Positions 52,626 through 62,285 of a DNA stretch of 64,000 nucleotides are shown piece by piece. The notes beneath the pieces are model-generated. The model searched no databases, was not told where the DNA came from, and saw nothing but the letters and a program-made list of their open reading frames with translations. Each line of letters starts with the position of its first letter. Within the stretch, counting starts at the first letter, position 1. The position numbers and the translations under genes are program-made. Origin of the DNA: Mycolicibacterium vulneris (GTDB lineage Bacteria; Actinomycetota; Actinomycetes; Mycobacteriales; Mycobacteriaceae); the NCBI RefSeq assembly GCF_002104765.1, contig NZ_NCXM01000006.1, positions 124,001 through 188,000 of the forward strand, in the 5' to 3' direction.

Positions 52626-53664
52626 ATCATTGAAGGCCCGGTGGGCGCGACGCCGTCCGCTGGAGTCCTACAACAGGACCTGGCTCGGCCTGGCGGGACT
52701 GGTGTTGGTCGCCGTTCTCGTCGTGGCGGCACTGGGAATCAAATTGCTCGGTGTCGGTTACACCCACTACAATGCCGAATTCTTGCAAGCCGCAACGCTG
52801 CGACCCGGAAATCCCATCACCATCGCCGGCATCGAGGTCGGACACGTCACCAGCATGAAGCTCGATGGCGATCACGTCGAAGCCGGTTTGAGCGTGCGTG
52901 ACAACGTCGCGCTGGGCAAGGACACCCGAGCGGTGATCAAGGTGATGACGATCCTCGGTTCGCGCTATCTCGAGCTGGTGCCTGACGGCCCGGGTTCGCT
53001 GCCGGGCAGGACGATCGGCTTGACGCACACGGAGGTGCCGTACGACCTGCAGTCGCTGCTCGAAGACGCCACCACCACCTTCGAGCAGGTCGACTCCGAC
53101 CAGTTCGCCCAGTCGCTCGGGGTGCTGGGCAAGCAGCTCGGCGGGGTGCCGCCCCTGATTCCGCAGGCGGTCGCGAATCTGCAGACGCTGTCGACGATCA
53201 CCGCCGACCGCCGAGGCCAGCTCGGCACCTTACTGAAAAGCACTGAGCGGGTGGTTAATACCCTACGGCGCCAGCAGACCAACATCGGCCATGTGATGGA
53301 TCAGGGGCAGGATCTGCTCGGGCACTTGGTCGCGCGCGAAGCCACCTTCCATACCATGTTCGCGGGGCTGACGGACCTAGTCGACCAGCTCGACAAGATC
53401 GTGGTTAAAAACAGGCCGCTGCTCGATGAGTTGTTCGCCAACCTGCACGAGCTGACGAATATGGTCGGCCAGCACGACGACCTGCTGCGCAATCTTTTGC
53501 AGGTCGCGCCGGTGGCCCTTCGCGGCCTGACCAACGCGACCGGCTACGGACCCGTCGTCGAGTTCAACCTGCCAAACGGGCTCGCGATCGATTCGTGGAT
53601 GTGTGCCATCAGCGGTCGCGCCAAGGAATTCAAGATGATCCAGTATTTCAAGGACTGCAAATGA
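52618..53664 (+). CDS. mceC: MceC protein
   Basis: 348 residues. Helix LAGLVLVAVLVVAALGIKLL, MCE domain (LRPGNPITIAGIEVGHVTSM, TILGSRYLELVPDGPG), and a coiled-coil-like region (QQTNIGHVMDQGQDLLGHLV). It lacks the long Pro-rich tail seen in many MceC proteins, ending at MIQYFKDCK. 4-bp overlap with mceD. Confidence 0.92.
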   Translation: MAESLKARWARRRPLESYNRTWLGLAGLVLVAVLVVAALGIKLLGVGYTHYNAEFLQAATLRPGNPITIAGIEVGHVTSMKLDGDHVEAGLSVRDNVALGKDTRAVIKVMTILGSRYLELVPDGPGSLPGRTIGLTHTEVPYDLQSLLEDATTTFEQVDSDQFAQSLGVLGKQLGGVPPLIPQAVANLQTLSTITADRRGQLGTLLKSTERVVNTLRRQQTNIGHVMDQGQDLLGHLVAREATFHTMFAGLTDLVDQLDKIVVKNRPLLDELFANLHELTNMVGQHDDLLRNLLQVAPVALRGLTNATGYGPVVEFNLPNGLAIDSWMCAISGRAKEFKMIQYFKDCK

Positions 53665-54776
53665 TCTCCGGGAGGCGCAAACTCATCGCCGTGGGCGCCG
53701 CAGTGGCGGCGCTAACCGCCGTCGCCATCGGGGTGGTCGGCCACTACGTCAAGTCACGCCTGGACACCATGATGGTGACCGCGCAATTCGACAGCGCCGC
53801 AGGCCTTTACGAAGGCAACCTCGTTGCGGTCCTCGGCATGCCGGTGGGCAAGGTCAGCAAGGTCACCTCCAAAGGCGGCTACGTCGAGGCCGAGCTGACG
53901 GTGGACAAGAAGGTCAAGATCCCGGCGGCCGCCCGCGCGGTCACCATCACCACCTCCATCCTCACCGACCGGCAGGTCGAACTCACCCCGCCTTACCGGG
54001 GCGGCCCGGTGCTGAAGAACCACGACACGATCGGACTGACCCGAACCAAGACGCCCGTGGCCTTCGATCGCGTCCTCGACATGCTCGACAAGGTGTCCAA
54101 ATCGCTCAAGGGCGACGGAAACGGCGGCGGACCCATCGCCGACCTGACCGATTCCGCCGCCGCCATCACCGACGGCAACGGCAAAAAAATCCTGTCTGCC
54201 CTCGACGAACTCGCCAACGCGCTGCGGCTCAGCTCCGAGCGCGGCGCGACCACCCGCGAGCAGCTGACGACGATCATCACCGACCTCAGCTCGATAACCG
54301 AGGCCACCGCACGCAATGACACCAAGGTGCGCCAATTCGGTTCCACGACAAACCAGCTGAGCCAGATGCTCGCCGACGAAAAATTCGGCACCGGCGCTAC
54401 CGGGCGCACCATCAACAGAATCCTCGAAGAGGTCACCACGCTGCTCGAGCAGAACCGGGAAAACCTCAAACAGGCAGTGCGCAACGGCGACACCGCCGCC
54501 AAGACGATCGTCGAGGATCAGCGGGGGGTTTCCGAAATGCTCGATGTGCTCCCCATAACACTGGAGAACCTGTACAACACGGTCGATCAGAGCAACGGAG
54601 CGATACGCGTGCACGGGCTCCTCGATAAGGCTCTGACCGACAGCCAGTCCGCCAAGGAGCTCTGCAATCTGATGCACCTGCGCCAACTCGGCTGCAGCAC
54701 AGGCACGTTACAAGACTACGGCCCCGATTTCGGCCTGACCTACATCCTCGACGGTCTCTCGGCGATGGGGCAGTAG
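53661..54776 (+). CDS. mceD: MceD protein
   Basis: 371 residues from ATG 53661. Helix LIAVGAAVAALTAVAIGVVG, MCE domain (AGLYEGNLVAVLGMPVGKVS, ILTDRQVELTPPYRGG) and a helical part with TREQLTTIITDLSSITEATA. Short for the group (often 420+), without a Pro-rich tail. Part of the hexameric Mce assembly. Confidence 0.92.
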   Translation: MISGRRKLIAVGAAVAALTAVAIGVVGHYVKSRLDTMMVTAQFDSAAGLYEGNLVAVLGMPVGKVSKVTSKGGYVEAELTVDKKVKIPAAARAVTITTSILTDRQVELTPPYRGGPVLKNHDTIGLTRTKTPVAFDRVLDMLDKVSKSLKGDGNGGGPIADLTDSAAAITDGNGKKILSALDELANALRLSSERGATTREQLTTIITDLSSITEATARNDTKVRQFGSTTNQLSQMLADEKFGTGATGRTINRILEEVTTLLEQNRENLKQAVRNGDTAAKTIVEDQRGVSEMLDVLPITLENLYNTVDQSNGAIRVHGLLDKALTDSQSAKELCNLMHLRQLGCSTGTLQDYGPDFGLTYILDGLSAMGQ

Positions 54777-54778
54777 TA

Positions 54779-56011
54779 ATGAATGCGGCTAAGCACAAAG
54801 GGTTGGCGGTGGCGCTCAGCGCGGTCATGGTCTGCTCCGGTTGCGCCACCACCGGGCTGTCCAGCCTGCCGCTGCCGGCGCCAGGCATCGGCAATGGCGG
54901 ATACCTGCTCAACGCCGTCTTCTCCAACGCGCTGAACCTCCCGGCCCACGCGAAGGTAAAACTCGCCGGCGCCGATGTCGGACAGCTCGAATCGATGGTC
55001 GCTCGCAACTACACCGCGGTGACGACGCTGCGAATCATGGACGGTGTCCGCGTCCCGGTCGGTAGCACCGCGGAGCTGCGGTCGGCGACACCGCTGGGCG
55101 ACGTGTTCGTCGCGATCAAGCCCCCGTCGCCGATGGATCCCAGCGCACCGCTACTGAAGAGCGGCGACACCATCGGCCTGCCGGCCACCCGCGCCGCCGC
55201 CACCGTGGAGAGCGTGCTGAGCTCCGCCGCGCTGCTGGTCAACGGTGGCTCGGTCCGAAACTTCACCGATATCGTCAACGGCGCCGGCAAGGCGACCGGC
55301 GACCAGGGGCACGCCTTCGGTGATCTGATCAACCGGACCAATCTACTTCTGAGCAAACTCAATTCGCGCTCGGACCAGATTGACGCCGCAGTGACCGAAA
55401 CGGCCGGCCTGGCCGACCGGCTGGACCAGAAGAACCAGGAAATCTCCGACGTCCTGCAGGCCATCGGGCCGGCAACGAATGTGTTGTCCCGCAATGCCGA
55501 CGAAATAGCCGACGTGGTCGGCGAACTCGGCGCCACGACGCATCAGCTGTCAAAATTCCCGTCCATCGCCGGCACCGACAAGACCGGCCGCAGCATCATC
55601 AAGGATGCCAACACCATCGCCGCCGCGTGGAATGACGTCGTGTTGAGCCCCGATACCAGCCTCGCCGGCCTTAACCGGCTGATTCCGCCGTTCGTCAAAG
55701 CCACCCCCAGCGATGCGATCTCGGTGCGCGGCAGCTTCGATCGGTTGGTCATGGGATCGCGGCCGGGTACCGGGGCGGAGACCGGGGGGTTCAAGGGCGA
55801 TCCGGCGTTCCACGGGCCCATGCGCCGCGACTGGAACTACATGGTGGGCTCGATCAAATACGTGTTGTGGCGCCTCCAGGAACGCGTAGTGGGCCGCGGT
55901 CCACAAACACCGATGGGCCAAAGTCCGTGGACGCCGGCCGGTCCGCCGCTTCCGCCCGCGCCCGCGGGGGAAGCGCCAGCGGATCCCATGCACCCGGAGC
56001 CGCCGCGATGA
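54779..56011 (+). CDS. mceE: MceE lipoprotein
   Basis: 410 residues. A lipoprotein-type signal ends at VMVCSGCATTG; the modified Cys would be C21 with Gly -1, Ser -2 and an unusual Cys at -3 rather than Leu. MCE domain (KVKLAGADVGQLESMVARNY, GDVFVAIKPPSP), helical region (NRTNLLLSKLNSRSDQIDAA) and a Pro-rich end. The Lpr-type member of Mce operons. 4-bp overlap with mceF. Confidence 0.92.
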   Translation: MNAAKHKGLAVALSAVMVCSGCATTGLSSLPLPAPGIGNGGYLLNAVFSNALNLPAHAKVKLAGADVGQLESMVARNYTAVTTLRIMDGVRVPVGSTAELRSATPLGDVFVAIKPPSPMDPSAPLLKSGDTIGLPATRAAATVESVLSSAALLVNGGSVRNFTDIVNGAGKATGDQGHAFGDLINRTNLLLSKLNSRSDQIDAAVTETAGLADRLDQKNQEISDVLQAIGPATNVLSRNADEIADVVGELGATTHQLSKFPSIAGTDKTGRSIIKDANTIAAAWNDVVLSPDTSLAGLNRLIPPFVKATPSDAISVRGSFDRLVMGSRPGTGAETGGFKGDPAFHGPMRRDWNYMVGSIKYVLWRLQERVVGRGPQTPMGQSPWTPAGPPLPPAPAGEAPADPMHPEPPR

Positions 56012-57258
56012 TCGACAGCATCGGATGGTTCATCGTTGGCGTGGTCAGAGCCGGCCACCGGCGGCGCGCCTGGCTGTCCGGGGCCGCGCTGGTGCTGACC
56101 CTGGTGGTCGGCGTGACCTACCTGGCCCTCGGAGCGCTACGGATCAATCCCCTGGAATCGACCTACCGGGTCACCATCCGGCTACCCGAATCCGGTGGGC
56201 TGCTGGCCAACCAAGACGTATCGGTCCGCGGGATCCGCGTCGGGCGGATCCAATCGCTGCGGCCCACATCCACCGGCGTCGAGGTCGTCGCCAATATCAA
56301 CGCCAATGCCAAGATCCCCGCCGCCAGCCCGGTACGAGTGTCTGGCCTATCTCCCGCGGGCGAGCAGTACATCGATTTCGAGCCCGCATCCAACGCCGGC
56401 CCATTCCTGTCGAACGGCAGCGTGATCGGCCCACAGCACACCACCACACCCATCCCGCTCTCACAAGTGCTCGCTGACGCCGATGGGCTGCTTGCCCAAA
56501 CCGACCCGAAGAAGCTCGAAATCGTGAAGAGGGAACTGAGTTTAGGCAAGGAGGGCCCGCAGAAGCTCACCGACATCATCGATGGCTCCACCTTCCTGCT
56601 GTCGACCATGGACCCGGTGCTGCCGCAGACGGTGAGCATGCTCAAGACCAGCCGAGTGGTCCTGACCACCCTCGCCGACAAGAATGCCGGGCTCGGTGCG
56701 ACGTCGCGCAATGTCGGCGACCTCATGACCGGCGTGAACAAAATGGACCGTGGCTACCGAAAATTCGTCGATCAGACCCCGCACGCCCTGTCCAAGGTGG
56801 ACAACCTGTTCGACGACAACTCCGACACCATGGTCGGGTTGCTGGCCAATCTGGTCACCACCGCACGAATCATCTATCTCCGCGTCCCGGCGTTGAACGC
56901 GGTCTTCCCCGATTATCGCGGCTCCACACTCGAGGCCCTGATGACGACCATGCACGAGCACGGGCTGTGGGCAACCGCCGACATCTACCCGCGCTACACG
57001 TGCGACTACGGCACCCCGCGGCGGCCGTCGTCATCCGCGGACTACCCCGAACCGTTCCTGTACACCTACTGCCGAGACGACGATCCCCAGGTATTGGTCC
57101 GGGGCGCCAAGAATGCGCCCCGACCGGGCGGTGACGACACCGCGGGGCCACCGCCCGGGGCCGACCTCGGCCAAACCGCCGATCCAACCCCGAAGGGGCG
57201 CTTCACCATTCCGACGCCGTACGGCGGCCCGGTGCTGCCGATAGAGCCGCCCCACTGA
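56008..57258 (+). CDS. mceF: MceF protein
   Basis: 416 residues from ATG 56008. N-terminal helix LSGAALVLTLVVGVTYLALG, MCE domain (GGLLANQDVSVRGIRVGRIQ, SGLSPAGEQYIDFEPASN), helical part, and a Pro-rich C-terminus (PRPGGDDTAGPPPGADLG) with a Cys pair (YTCDYG, YTYCRDD). Last of the six Mce proteins. Confidence 0.92.
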   Translation: MIDSIGWFIVGVVRAGHRRRAWLSGAALVLTLVVGVTYLALGALRINPLESTYRVTIRLPESGGLLANQDVSVRGIRVGRIQSLRPTSTGVEVVANINANAKIPAASPVRVSGLSPAGEQYIDFEPASNAGPFLSNGSVIGPQHTTTPIPLSQVLADADGLLAQTDPKKLEIVKRELSLGKEGPQKLTDIIDGSTFLLSTMDPVLPQTVSMLKTSRVVLTTLADKNAGLGATSRNVGDLMTGVNKMDRGYRKFVDQTPHALSKVDNLFDDNSDTMVGLLANLVTTARIIYLRVPALNAVFPDYRGSTLEALMTTMHEHGLWATADIYPRYTCDYGTPRRPSSSADYPEPFLYTYCRDDDPQVLVRGAKNAPRPGGDDTAGPPPGADLGQTADPTPKGRFTIPTPYGGPVLPIEPPH

Positions 57259-57294
57259 ACCCGCCAGCATTCGAGACCGCAAGGAGGCACCATC

Positions 57295-57891
57295 GTGGCG
57301 ATCACCGCCGACCAGGATTGCAGCACGAGCGACGACATCGAGAAGCCGCCTCACGATGAGCAGTTGGCCGCCGTTGACACCGGCGAGCACATCGCGAAAG
57401 GCGGCACGCGGCCGTGGAAACGCTACGCCCGCAGCGCGCTCGTCTTCGTCGTCTACGCGGGAGCGGTCGGCCTCGCCGGCGGGCTGGGCTGGAAGCTATG
57501 GGACGAGCACACGGTGAGCCAGGCCGGGCACGCCGCCCAGCGGACCGCGATCAACTATGCCCAGGTGCTGACGAGCATCGATTCCAGCCAGGTCGACCAG
57601 AACTTCTCCGCCGTACTAGACGGAGCCACAGGGGAATTCAAGGACACCTACACCAAGGCCAGTGCCCAGCTTCGGCAGTTGCTCATCGACAATAAGGCCG
57701 CGGCGCACGGAACGGTGGTGGACTCTGCGATCCAATCGCAAACCAAAAACAAGGTGGTGGTGTTGTTGATGGTTGACCAGACCGTCAGCAACGCGGCGCG
57801 TCCCGACGGCCGGGTCGACCGAAGCCGGATGAAGGTCACGATGGAAAACATCGGTGGCCGCTGGCTGGCCGGCAAAGTCGAATTACCCTAG
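57295..57891 (+). CDS. Mce-associated membrane protein
   Basis: 198 residues, GTG with AAGGAGG upstream. Helix SALVFVVYAGAVGLAGGLGW, then the Mas domain: NFSAVLDGATGEFKDTYTKA, LIDNKAAAHGTVVDSAIQS and GGRWLAGKVELP. It is very like the Mas protein at 46577 across the last ~110 residues. 36 bp after mceF, same operon. Confidence 0.9.
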   Translation: MAITADQDCSTSDDIEKPPHDEQLAAVDTGEHIAKGGTRPWKRYARSALVFVVYAGAVGLAGGLGWKLWDEHTVSQAGHAAQRTAINYAQVLTSIDSSQVDQNFSAVLDGATGEFKDTYTKASAQLRQLLIDNKAAAHGTVVDSAIQSQTKNKVVVLLMVDQTVSNAARPDGRVDRSRMKVTMENIGGRWLAGKVELP

Positions 57892-57903
57892 GACGTTTCG
57901 ATT

Positions 57904-58689
57904 ATGCGGATGATCCGGCTATCGATCGCTGTGGCAGCGGTGACGACGGCGGTGTTGAGCGCACCGGTGGCATCGGCGTCGGCGCAGTCTTTTTGCGGCG
58001 ATCTCGGCGGCGATTGGGACGGGCAGTACTGCCACACCTCGGTGCTCTCCGAGCGAAAAGCCGTTCGCGACATCAAGATAGCGCTGCCCAGCGACCTGGT
58101 CGAGAGCCCCACCAGCGGGCCGTCCATCCGCGAATACCTGCGCAACCTGATGAACAACTGGCGTACCAAGGGCGCTTCAATGGTCCAGGACAGTTGGGGT
58201 GAGGAGAACTATCAGGTGTTCCCCCATGGGCGTGCGCTCAGCGTGGCCTTCCATGAGGACTACCACGCGGACGGTCCGGCCTTCAACAACGCCTATCGCA
58301 CGTTCACCTTCGATATGGCGGGAGGCAGGCGGTTACAGCTGGCCGACATCACCAAGCCGGGTGTCGATCCGCTGACTGCCATTCCACCGCTGGTCGAGCC
58401 GTTCATCCAAAAGGCACTCGACCGCGCGGCGTGGCAGCACAACCCGGGCACGTATCCGTTCACCGTCGATCGCTGGACACCGGACAAGGTTTTCTCGGGG
58501 GGCTATAAGGCATGGGTTCTCACGCCCGACGAGCTGATCCTGTACATGCCGGACTACCCGGTCGGCCACGACTCTCCCATCCAGTACGGGCAGTCCGAGC
58601 AGTGGTCGATGGACGGAGGCGCCGTCGAGCCGCATATTCCGCTCAGCGCACTCGGCTCGGTGTTGCGTCCGGAATTCGGCGGAGCGTAA
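57904..58689 (+). CDS. Secreted DUF3298/RsiV-like protein of the mce operon
   Basis: 261 residues. Signal peptide (LSIAVAAVTTAVLSAPVASA) with cleavage before SAQS; two Cys near the mature start (FCGDLGG, YCHTSV). RsiV/DUF3298 layout: LADITKPGVDPLTAIPPLVE, PFTVDRWTPDKVFSGGYKAW, ELILYMPDYPVGHDSP. 12 bp after the Mas gene and likely the last operon member. Comparable with the small secreted proteins that end the M. tuberculosis mce3 operon (inference). Confidence 0.8.
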   Translation: MRMIRLSIAVAAVTTAVLSAPVASASAQSFCGDLGGDWDGQYCHTSVLSERKAVRDIKIALPSDLVESPTSGPSIREYLRNLMNNWRTKGASMVQDSWGEENYQVFPHGRALSVAFHEDYHADGPAFNNAYRTFTFDMAGGRRLQLADITKPGVDPLTAIPPLVEPFIQKALDRAAWQHNPGTYPFTVDRWTPDKVFSGGYKAWVLTPDELILYMPDYPVGHDSPIQYGQSEQWSMDGGAVEPHIPLSALGSVLRPEFGGA

Positions 58690-58817
58690 CGGGGTTAGGT
58701 GTCTGATGACCTCGAGTACACGCTGCGCCCCGCCGTGCGTGGCCGGCTCGCCGACTGCACGATTCCGGCCGTCTACCGATCGCCCAAGCAGCCCCCGCTG
58801 CGGCTACGGTGATCTGT

Positions 58818-60080
58818 ATGCCGTCGGCTAGCCGCTCGTCCGCAGATCAGGTAAAGCGGCGCCCGAAGGACCGCAAGGTCCAGATCGCCCGCGCCGCCAC
58901 CGATGCGTTCAGCGAGTTGGGCTATCACGCGGTCAGCATGGAGAACATCGCGGCCCGGGTGGGAATCTCCGCGGCCGCGCTGTACCGCCACTCCCAGGGC
59001 AAATACGACCTGTTCCGCGACGTCTTCCTGGCGCTGGGGCAGCAACTGGTCGACGCCACGGCCTTCGCGGACGCTTTGCCCGCCGATGGCGATCCCGAGG
59101 AACAACTCAGGGCGCTCACGAATGCGCTGATCGACACGACGATCGTCAACCGCACCGCCGGCGGACTGTATCGGTGGGAGGGCCGCTACCTGCGGGGCGA
59201 CGATCAGCGGGCTCTGGCCGAACAGATCAAACTGATTAACCGCCGCCTGCAGCGTCCGCTGATGAGGTTGCGGCCGAAATTGACGTCGCGGCAACGCTGG
59301 ATCTTGTCGGCGGCCACCCTGAGTGTCATCGGCAGCATCACCGACCACCGGTCGCGGCTGGGTAATGCCGAGATCCGCGCGGCGCTGGCCGATATCGCGA
59401 CCGCGGTGTTGCAAGCCGAGTTGCCGAGCCAGCGCGGTCGTGGATCCGAGCGGCCGCGGTCGTCGACGCTGACCAGCGCCGCCGGAAGTTATGAGCTTCT
59501 CTTGCACGAATCGATGCGCCTGTTCAACGAGCGCGGCTATCGCGAAACCGGAATGGAAGACATCGCCGCAGCGGTCGGCATACCGGTCGCCAGCATCTAT
59601 CAATACTTTCCGGGGAAGGCCGCCATTTTGGCGGTCTACTACCGGCGCGCCGCCGACCAGCTCTCCGGTGACCTGTCCAGCATCCTGGCCACCAACGCCG
59701 ACCCGGAACAGGCGCTCGCGCAACTCATCGAGGCCTACGTCACCCGGTCATTCGCCAACCCCGAACTGGCCTGCGTGTACTACACCGAGCGTCACAACCT
59801 GCCCGACACAGACGCGGTGCTGCTCTACAACATTCAGCGCTCCACCGTCGAATCCTGGGCCAGCCTGGCCGTCGCGGCCAGCCCGGAGCTCACCCTCGGC
59901 CGCGCCCGCTACGCCGTGCACGCCGCGTTCGCGCTCGCGGTGGACACCGGCCGCCTGGTCTACCCCAACACCAGTGCGGCCGCGAGCCTCACGGTGCGCC
60001 GCCTGATGGAGGTCACGGTGCTGGGACGACCGGCCGCGGCAGCCCGTAATGCCCCCCGGGGCGGCCGGCAGCGGCATTGA
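58818..60080 (+). CDS. Tandem TetR-family regulator, Mce3R-like
   Basis: 420 residues from ATG 58818 (GTG 58809 possible). Two TetR units: HTH1 ~30-65 (SMENIAARVGISAAALYRHS) and HTH2 ~245-280 (GMEDIAAAVGIPVASIYQYF), each with its helical half. Mce3R of M. tuberculosis has the same double architecture and represses mce3 and lipid genes. Location just after the mce operon on the same strand supports a similar role; in M. tuberculosis mce3R is instead divergent at the operon start. It is not a recent copy of the tandem-TetR at 3137, as the two differ throughout. Confidence 0.9.
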   Translation: MPSASRSSADQVKRRPKDRKVQIARAATDAFSELGYHAVSMENIAARVGISAAALYRHSQGKYDLFRDVFLALGQQLVDATAFADALPADGDPEEQLRALTNALIDTTIVNRTAGGLYRWEGRYLRGDDQRALAEQIKLINRRLQRPLMRLRPKLTSRQRWILSAATLSVIGSITDHRSRLGNAEIRAALADIATAVLQAELPSQRGRGSERPRSSTLTSAAGSYELLLHESMRLFNERGYRETGMEDIAAAVGIPVASIYQYFPGKAAILAVYYRRAADQLSGDLSSILATNADPEQALAQLIEAYVTRSFANPELACVYYTERHNLPDTDAVLLYNIQRSTVESWASLAVAASPELTLGRARYAVHAAFALAVDTGRLVYPNTSAAASLTVRRLMEVTVLGRPAAAARNAPRGGRQRH

Positions 60081-60261
60081 CAGGGCTTCGGGGGACAAGC
60101 CTCGGGCGAAGAATGAATCTCCACTTGCTAGTTGGACATTCGGCTCGCCGGAGCACCCAGGGCGATCGAACGTCCCGTTCCGGCAAGGTATCTCCGTGAT
60201 CGGCCGCGGTTCCCGAGCACTGCCGATCGGTGTACGGCACTACCGAATCGTGCGAACCGGG

Positions 60262-60281
60262 ATTAACATAGATGCGTCTAA
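60262..60281. promoter_or_regulatory. Motif ATTAACAT-AGATGCGTCTAA
   Basis: Shares ATTAACAT and TGCGTCTA with the element at 48000-48020 in front of the mce operon, with a 2-bp longer spacing. It lies in a 280-bp gap between the tandem-TetR gene and the small membrane protein at 60364, and otherwise this gap has no gene. Candidate operator of the tandem-TetR. Confidence 0.4.
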
Positions 60282-60363
60282 TCCGCGCGCCGGGGCGTGC
60301 GGTGCTCATCACTTCGGATGGGCCGGCTCCGAACCCGGCAGCGCCTGCGCGAAAGGCATGCCC

Positions 60364-60588
60364 ATGCTCGCCAGGATTCGCACACTCCTGGAGTATCAGT
60401 TGACCATCGCCGAACTGTTGGGCCTGGCAATACTGCTGGGGACCCCGTACCTGATCGTCGGCGTGATCTGGTCGAGCACCCACACCCAGCACCTGCACGA
60501 CATGCACGGCGCCGATCTGGTGGTGTCGTTCCTCGGCTCGATCGTGTCATGGCCGGTGCTGCTTTTCGCCAACGTGTGCATGACCTAG
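60364..60588 (+). CDS. Small two-helix membrane protein
   Basis: 74 residues from ATG 60364 with GAAAGG 7 nt upstream (ATG 60358 alternative). Two hydrophobic helices (ELLGLAILLGTPYLIVGVIW, VVSFLGSIVSWPVLLFANVC) separated by a His-rich loop (STHTQHLHDMHGADL). In tandem with the next small membrane gene. Unknown function, typical of mce-linked small proteins. Confidence 0.65.
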   Translation: MLARIRTLLEYQLTIAELLGLAILLGTPYLIVGVIWSSTHTQHLHDMHGADLVVSFLGSIVSWPVLLFANVCMT

Positions 60589-60598
60589 GAGGCTCGGT

Positions 60599-60946
60599 AT
60601 GGTCAACCGCGGCCCGCTGATCGTCTTCGCTGCCGTGGTGTTCCTGGCCGGGGGGCTGTGCGCGCTGTACCTCCCAGTGTTCATCGACGGCTATGATCAA
60701 TTCGGCTGGCAAGTCAAGTGCGGCAATGGCTTTACGACCGAGCTGAACCAGGCGTCGAGCGCGGACGGACCAGCGGGCCTCAACTATATTGACCAATGCG
60801 GTAGCGCGCTGATGGTGCGGCGCCTGTGGGCAATCCCGATGGCGGTCCTGGGCGGGATGACGCTGACCTGGCAGGCAGCAGCGGTACTCGCCCATGACCA
60901 CCGGCGGCCGGCGCTATCAAGGTCCGCGGCGCAATCGCCATCCTGA
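60599..60946 (+). CDS. Small membrane protein with two cysteines in the external loop
   Basis: 115 residues, RBS AGGAGG 5-6 nt before the ATG. Helix 1 (LIVFAAVVFLAGGLCALYLP), a loop with C-G-N-G-F and DQCGSAL that could form a disulfide, then helix 2 (WAIPMAVLGGMTLTWQAAAV). 10 bp after the preceding small gene, so co-transcribed. No family recognised. Confidence 0.7.
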   Translation: MVNRGPLIVFAAVVFLAGGLCALYLPVFIDGYDQFGWQVKCGNGFTTELNQASSADGPAGLNYIDQCGSALMVRRLWAIPMAVLGGMTLTWQAAAVLAHDHRRPALSRSAAQSPS

Positions 60947-61000
60947 GGCCGGGCATGGCTACAAGGGCCAAACACCTTGCGAATAACTATGTTTTGCTGA

Positions 61001-61168
61001 CTACCGTGTGCTCTCGTCGGGAAGGTCGTGCCGAGATTGGTGCAATCCCGGGCCGTCTGGATCTTCGTCCTGGCGATCGAGTTGTTCCTGCAGCTTGCGC
61101 TGTTCCTCGGTTGCCTTCCGCGCGTCCTCGGGCGCAGCGGGCGGGTCGAAGTTGACTTGCTGATCCAC
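61001..61168 (-). CDS. Small acidic hydrophilic protein
   Basis: 55 residues from GTG 61168, preceded by AGAGGAGATCTCG. Charged helix APEDARKATEEQRKLQEQLD likely amphipathic or coiled coil; C-terminus acidic and Asp-rich (RQDEDPDGPG). No membrane segment, no family. The strong RBS and codon pattern support expression. Confidence 0.55.
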   Translation of the reverse strand: MDQQVNFDPPAAPEDARKATEEQRKLQEQLDRQDEDPDGPGLHQSRHDLPDESTR

Positions 61169-61493
61169 CGAGATCTCCTCTGAACGTCTGTACTGACTCT
61201 ATGCAGGATCTCCCGAATGACGGGCCCCGAAACCCGGCCAACCTCGATAGTGCCGATCGCGCTGCTCACGGCGCCGGGAACTCAATATTGGGTGACTACC
61301 GCGCGCGGCGCCGTTCGCCGTCGCGTCAGCAGGGCCGGATCGGTACCGGCCCTCGGACTCCAGCGGCTCGGTACAGGGCTTCACCGCGCGCTTCGGGCCT
61401 GATCACGTTGGCCGGCAACGAGCCCGGTGACGGCGCCGTATGCTGCCGGAGAGCTGGGACGGCACGTAGGCCGCGCCGCCCTCCGTCGCGCGG
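61169..61493. other. Intergenic region
   Basis: 325 bp without a convincing gene on either strand; apparent frames here are non-coding shadows. No RNA gene recognised. Confidence 0.4.
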
Positions 61494-62285
<792 letters not shown>

